DNA of 64,000 nucleotides, from assembly GCF_013408095.1 (NCBI RefSeq), contig NZ_JACBZF010000001.1:62001-126000 (forward strand), in the 5' to 3' direction. The notes below the pieces were generated by a model. That model was not told the DNA's origin. It saw only the letters and a program-made list of their open reading frames with translations, and did no database searches. The translations under genes were made by a program, and so were the position numbers. Below, one piece after another: positions 62,444 to 64,000 of the stretch. The first letter of the stretch is position 1. Every line of letters starts with the position of its first letter. The stretch is from Novosphingobium marinum. Its GTDB lineage: Bacteria; Pseudomonadota; Alphaproteobacteria; Sphingomonadales; Sphingomonadaceae.

Positions 62444-63757
62444 ATGGGGGAACCAAATCACATAAGACGTCATTCGCGCGTCCTGACCGCCGCCATGGTG
62501 GGTACCTCCGTCGAATTCTACGACTTCTACATCTACGCCACGGCGGCGGCGCTGGTTTTCGGGCCGTTGTTCTTCCCTTCCGAATCCGCCACGGCGCAGA
62601 CGCTGTTCGCGCTGATGAGCTTTGGCATCGCTTTCGTCGCGAGGCCGGTGGGCGCCATCGCGTTCGGTCATTTCGGCGACCGGATCGGTCGCAAGTCGAC
62701 GCTTGTCGCATCGCTCATGCTGATGGGCGCCTCGACGCTGCTGATCGCGTTCCTGCCGACTTACGCGATGGTCGGATGGATCGCGCCGCTGCTGCTTTGC
62801 ATCCTGCGCTTCGGGCAGGGTTTCGGGCTTGGCGGCGAATGGGGCGGCGCGGCCTTGCTCGCCGTCGAGAACGCACCGCCAGGGTGGGAAGCGCGGTTCG
62901 GTGCGGCGCCGCAGATCGGAGCGCCGGTCGGTTTCCTCGCCGCCAACGGCCTGTTTCTCCTCCTCGGCCTTGGCCTCAGCGACGAGCAGTTCATGAGCTG
63001 GGGATGGCGTGTGCCGTTCCTGGCAAGCGCCATCCTTGTCGGACTGGGCCTGTGGGTGCGGCTTCGCATCGGAGAAACGCCGGCCTTCCGCGAGGCGATG
63101 GAAAGGGAAGCGCCGCCCACGGTCCCGCTGGCTCGACTGCTGAAGCACCACTGGGCTGCGGTCCTGGCCGGTAGCGCCGGTGTGATCGCTTGCTTTGCGA
63201 TCTTCTATCTCTCGACGGCTTACGCGCTCGCCTACGGCACGACGGCGCAGGGCTTTGCCCGAGAGACGTTCCTGGCGGTGCAGCTTGCCGCCAATTGTTT
63301 CCTGGCCGCCGGGATCGTTGTGGCGGCAGTCCGTTCGGATGCAACCAGTTCGCGCCGCGTACTCATGTGGGGCGCCGTCGCCACGATCCTGCTCGGCGTG
63401 GCATTCGGGCCGGGAGTCGCCTCCGGCTCGCTCGTGATCGTTTTCCTGACCCTGGCGTCGGCCCTTTTCGTGATGGGTTTCGTCTACGGTCCGCTGGGTG
63501 GGTGGCTGCCGACGCTCTTTCCCGTGCAGGTTCGCTACAGCGGCATATCGGTGGCCTTCAACGCCGGCGGCATTGTCGGCGGTGCGCTCGCGCCGGTCGC
63601 CGCGCAGCTGCTGAGCGCTGGGGGCGGGGCGTCGCTCGTGGGCCTTTTCCTGAGCCTCGCCGGATTGGCCACCCTTGCAGGCGTAGGCTTCGCGCGCTCC
63701 TGTCGGGCGGGGGAACCGGAACGCGACATGGCGGTTTCGGTCTCGTCCTCCGTTTGA
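62444..63757 (+). CDS. MFS transporter, metabolite:H+ symporter (MHS) type
   Basis: A 437-residue 12-TM major facilitator protein of the ProP/ShiA/KgtP-like MHS group. Its start 'AAMVGTSVEFYDFYIYATAAALVFGPLFFP' is characteristic, as is the loop 2-3 motif 'GHFGDRIGRKSTL' and 'LRFGQGFGLGGEWGGAALLAVENAP'. It takes up a small organic solute, probably a carboxylate or betaine-like compound, with protons; the substrate cannot be named. It sits between two secreted proteins with the same C-terminal motif and is 17 bp from the second, so they may be co-transcribed. Confidence 0.92.
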   Translation: MGEPNHIRRHSRVLTAAMVGTSVEFYDFYIYATAAALVFGPLFFPSESATAQTLFALMSFGIAFVARPVGAIAFGHFGDRIGRKSTLVASLMLMGASTLLIAFLPTYAMVGWIAPLLLCILRFGQGFGLGGEWGGAALLAVENAPPGWEARFGAAPQIGAPVGFLAANGLFLLLGLGLSDEQFMSWGWRVPFLASAILVGLGLWVRLRIGETPAFREAMEREAPPTVPLARLLKHHWAAVLAGSAGVIACFAIFYLSTAYALAYGTTAQGFARETFLAVQLAANCFLAAGIVVAAVRSDATSSRRVLMWGAVATILLGVAFGPGVASGSLVIVFLTLASALFVMGFVYGPLGGWLPTLFPVQVRYSGISVAFNAGGIVGGALAPVAAQLLSAGGGASLVGLFLSLAGLATLAGVGFARSCRAGEPERDMAVSVSSSV

Positions 63758-63773
63758 TCGAAAGGGGCATCAG

Positions 63774-64000
63774 ATGAAAAAGACACTGTTGTTCGCCGCG
63801 GTCGCTTCGCTGAGCGCGGCTGGATTCACGTCTCCGGCACTAGCCGACAATCACGGCAACAACGCCAAGTCGCCCGAGATCGTCGAGCGCAATTCGCGCG
63901 GTCAGGCGACGAAAGTGCGCATCGAAGGCAAGGTCTACGATGTGTGCATGGGCGACGACAAGGATGGCTGCATCAATCCGCGCGCTGCCGGTCTGAAGTG
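63774..64000 (+). CDS. secreted protein with CIN..AAG motif (cut by window edge)
   Basis: The first 75 codons of an exported protein: signal peptide MKKTLLFAAVASLSAAGFTSPALA, a short charged part, then 'VRIEGKVYDVCMGDDKDGCINPRAAGLK', which runs off the window. The C-x(3-5)-D-x2-D/C-I-N-x2-AAG pattern matches the end of the protein at 61725. The start follows AAAGGGG (63761-63767), and 16 bp separate it from the MFS stop. Function unknown. Confidence 0.75.
   Translation, partial: MKKTLLFAAVASLSAAGFTSPALADNHGNNAKSPEIVERNSRGQATKVRIEGKVYDVCMGDDKDGCINPRAAGLK

Overview
The window is GC-rich (about 63-65% by eye) and reads as chromosome of a sphingomonad alphaproteobacterium (order Sphingomonadales, an Erythrobacteraceae or Novosphingobium-like genome). 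Signs of this are a NepR/EcfG general-stress-response pair with GGAAC-N16-CGTT promoters, CpdR, a SapC-family protein, a CYP101-type P450, TonB-dependent receptor-driven catabolism, and secreted proteins ending in a 'CIN..AAG' motif. I see no transposase, integrase, phage gene or CRISPR array. The lineage is inferred from gene content only.

Positions 1-31220 form a catabolic island. A minus-strand arm (10631 down to the left edge) encodes a TonB-dependent receptor, a tandem SnoaL/NTF2-fold protein, a CYP101-family P450, a GFA-family protein, an SDR, and then Rieske oxygenase alpha subunits alternating with SnoaL-like proteins. A plus-strand arm (10890-22370) encodes a TetR regulator, a Rieske oxygenase, an SDR, two overlapping acyl-CoA dehydrogenases, an iron-type alcohol dehydrogenase/maleylacetate-reductase-like enzyme (facing a second, paralogous TetR) and three more Rieske oxygenases. 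A mixed tail (22379-31220) holds a D-2-hydroxyacid dehydrogenase, SnoaL-like and EthD-like small proteins, a TIM-barrel protein, an eighth Rieske oxygenase, an acyl-CoA synthetase, two SDRs and a KstD-like flavoprotein. The set fits uptake (TonB receptor), oxygenation (P450 and Rieske), alcohol/ketone conversion (SDR, ADH), ring dehydrogenation (flavoprotein), CoA activation and beta-oxidation-like steps on an alicyclic or polycyclic compound such as a terpenoid or steroid. The substrate is not determined. Eight Rieske alpha subunits occur with no recognisable ferredoxin or reductase gene in the window.

Positions 31289-41804 carry an RND efflux operon with its terminator, a YdeP/FdhF-like molybdopterin oxidoreductase, a CtaG-like membrane protein, a stress unit (YmgE/GlsB-like membrane protein plus coiled-coil lipoprotein) under a perfect EcfG-type promoter, and iron superoxide dismutase.

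Positions 41792-54755 are mainly housekeeping and stress genes: an AI-2E transporter, nepR-ecfG divergent from an HWE/HisKA_2 sensor kinase across a near-symmetric promoter, a lipid kinase, alaS, a 56-residue protein, a KefB-like antiporter, icd, tRNA-Val(GAC), cpdR and an N-formylglutamate amidohydrolase. A likely small RNA with an exposed CCUCCUCCC (anti-Shine-Dalgarno) motif lies at 54541-54648.

Positions 54756-64000 encode a SapC-like protein, an FAD-linked oxidase, a secreted protein of unknown function, a DEAD-box RNA helicase, UvrD, and an MHS-type transporter flanked by two secreted proteins sharing a C-terminal motif; the last is cut by the window edge.
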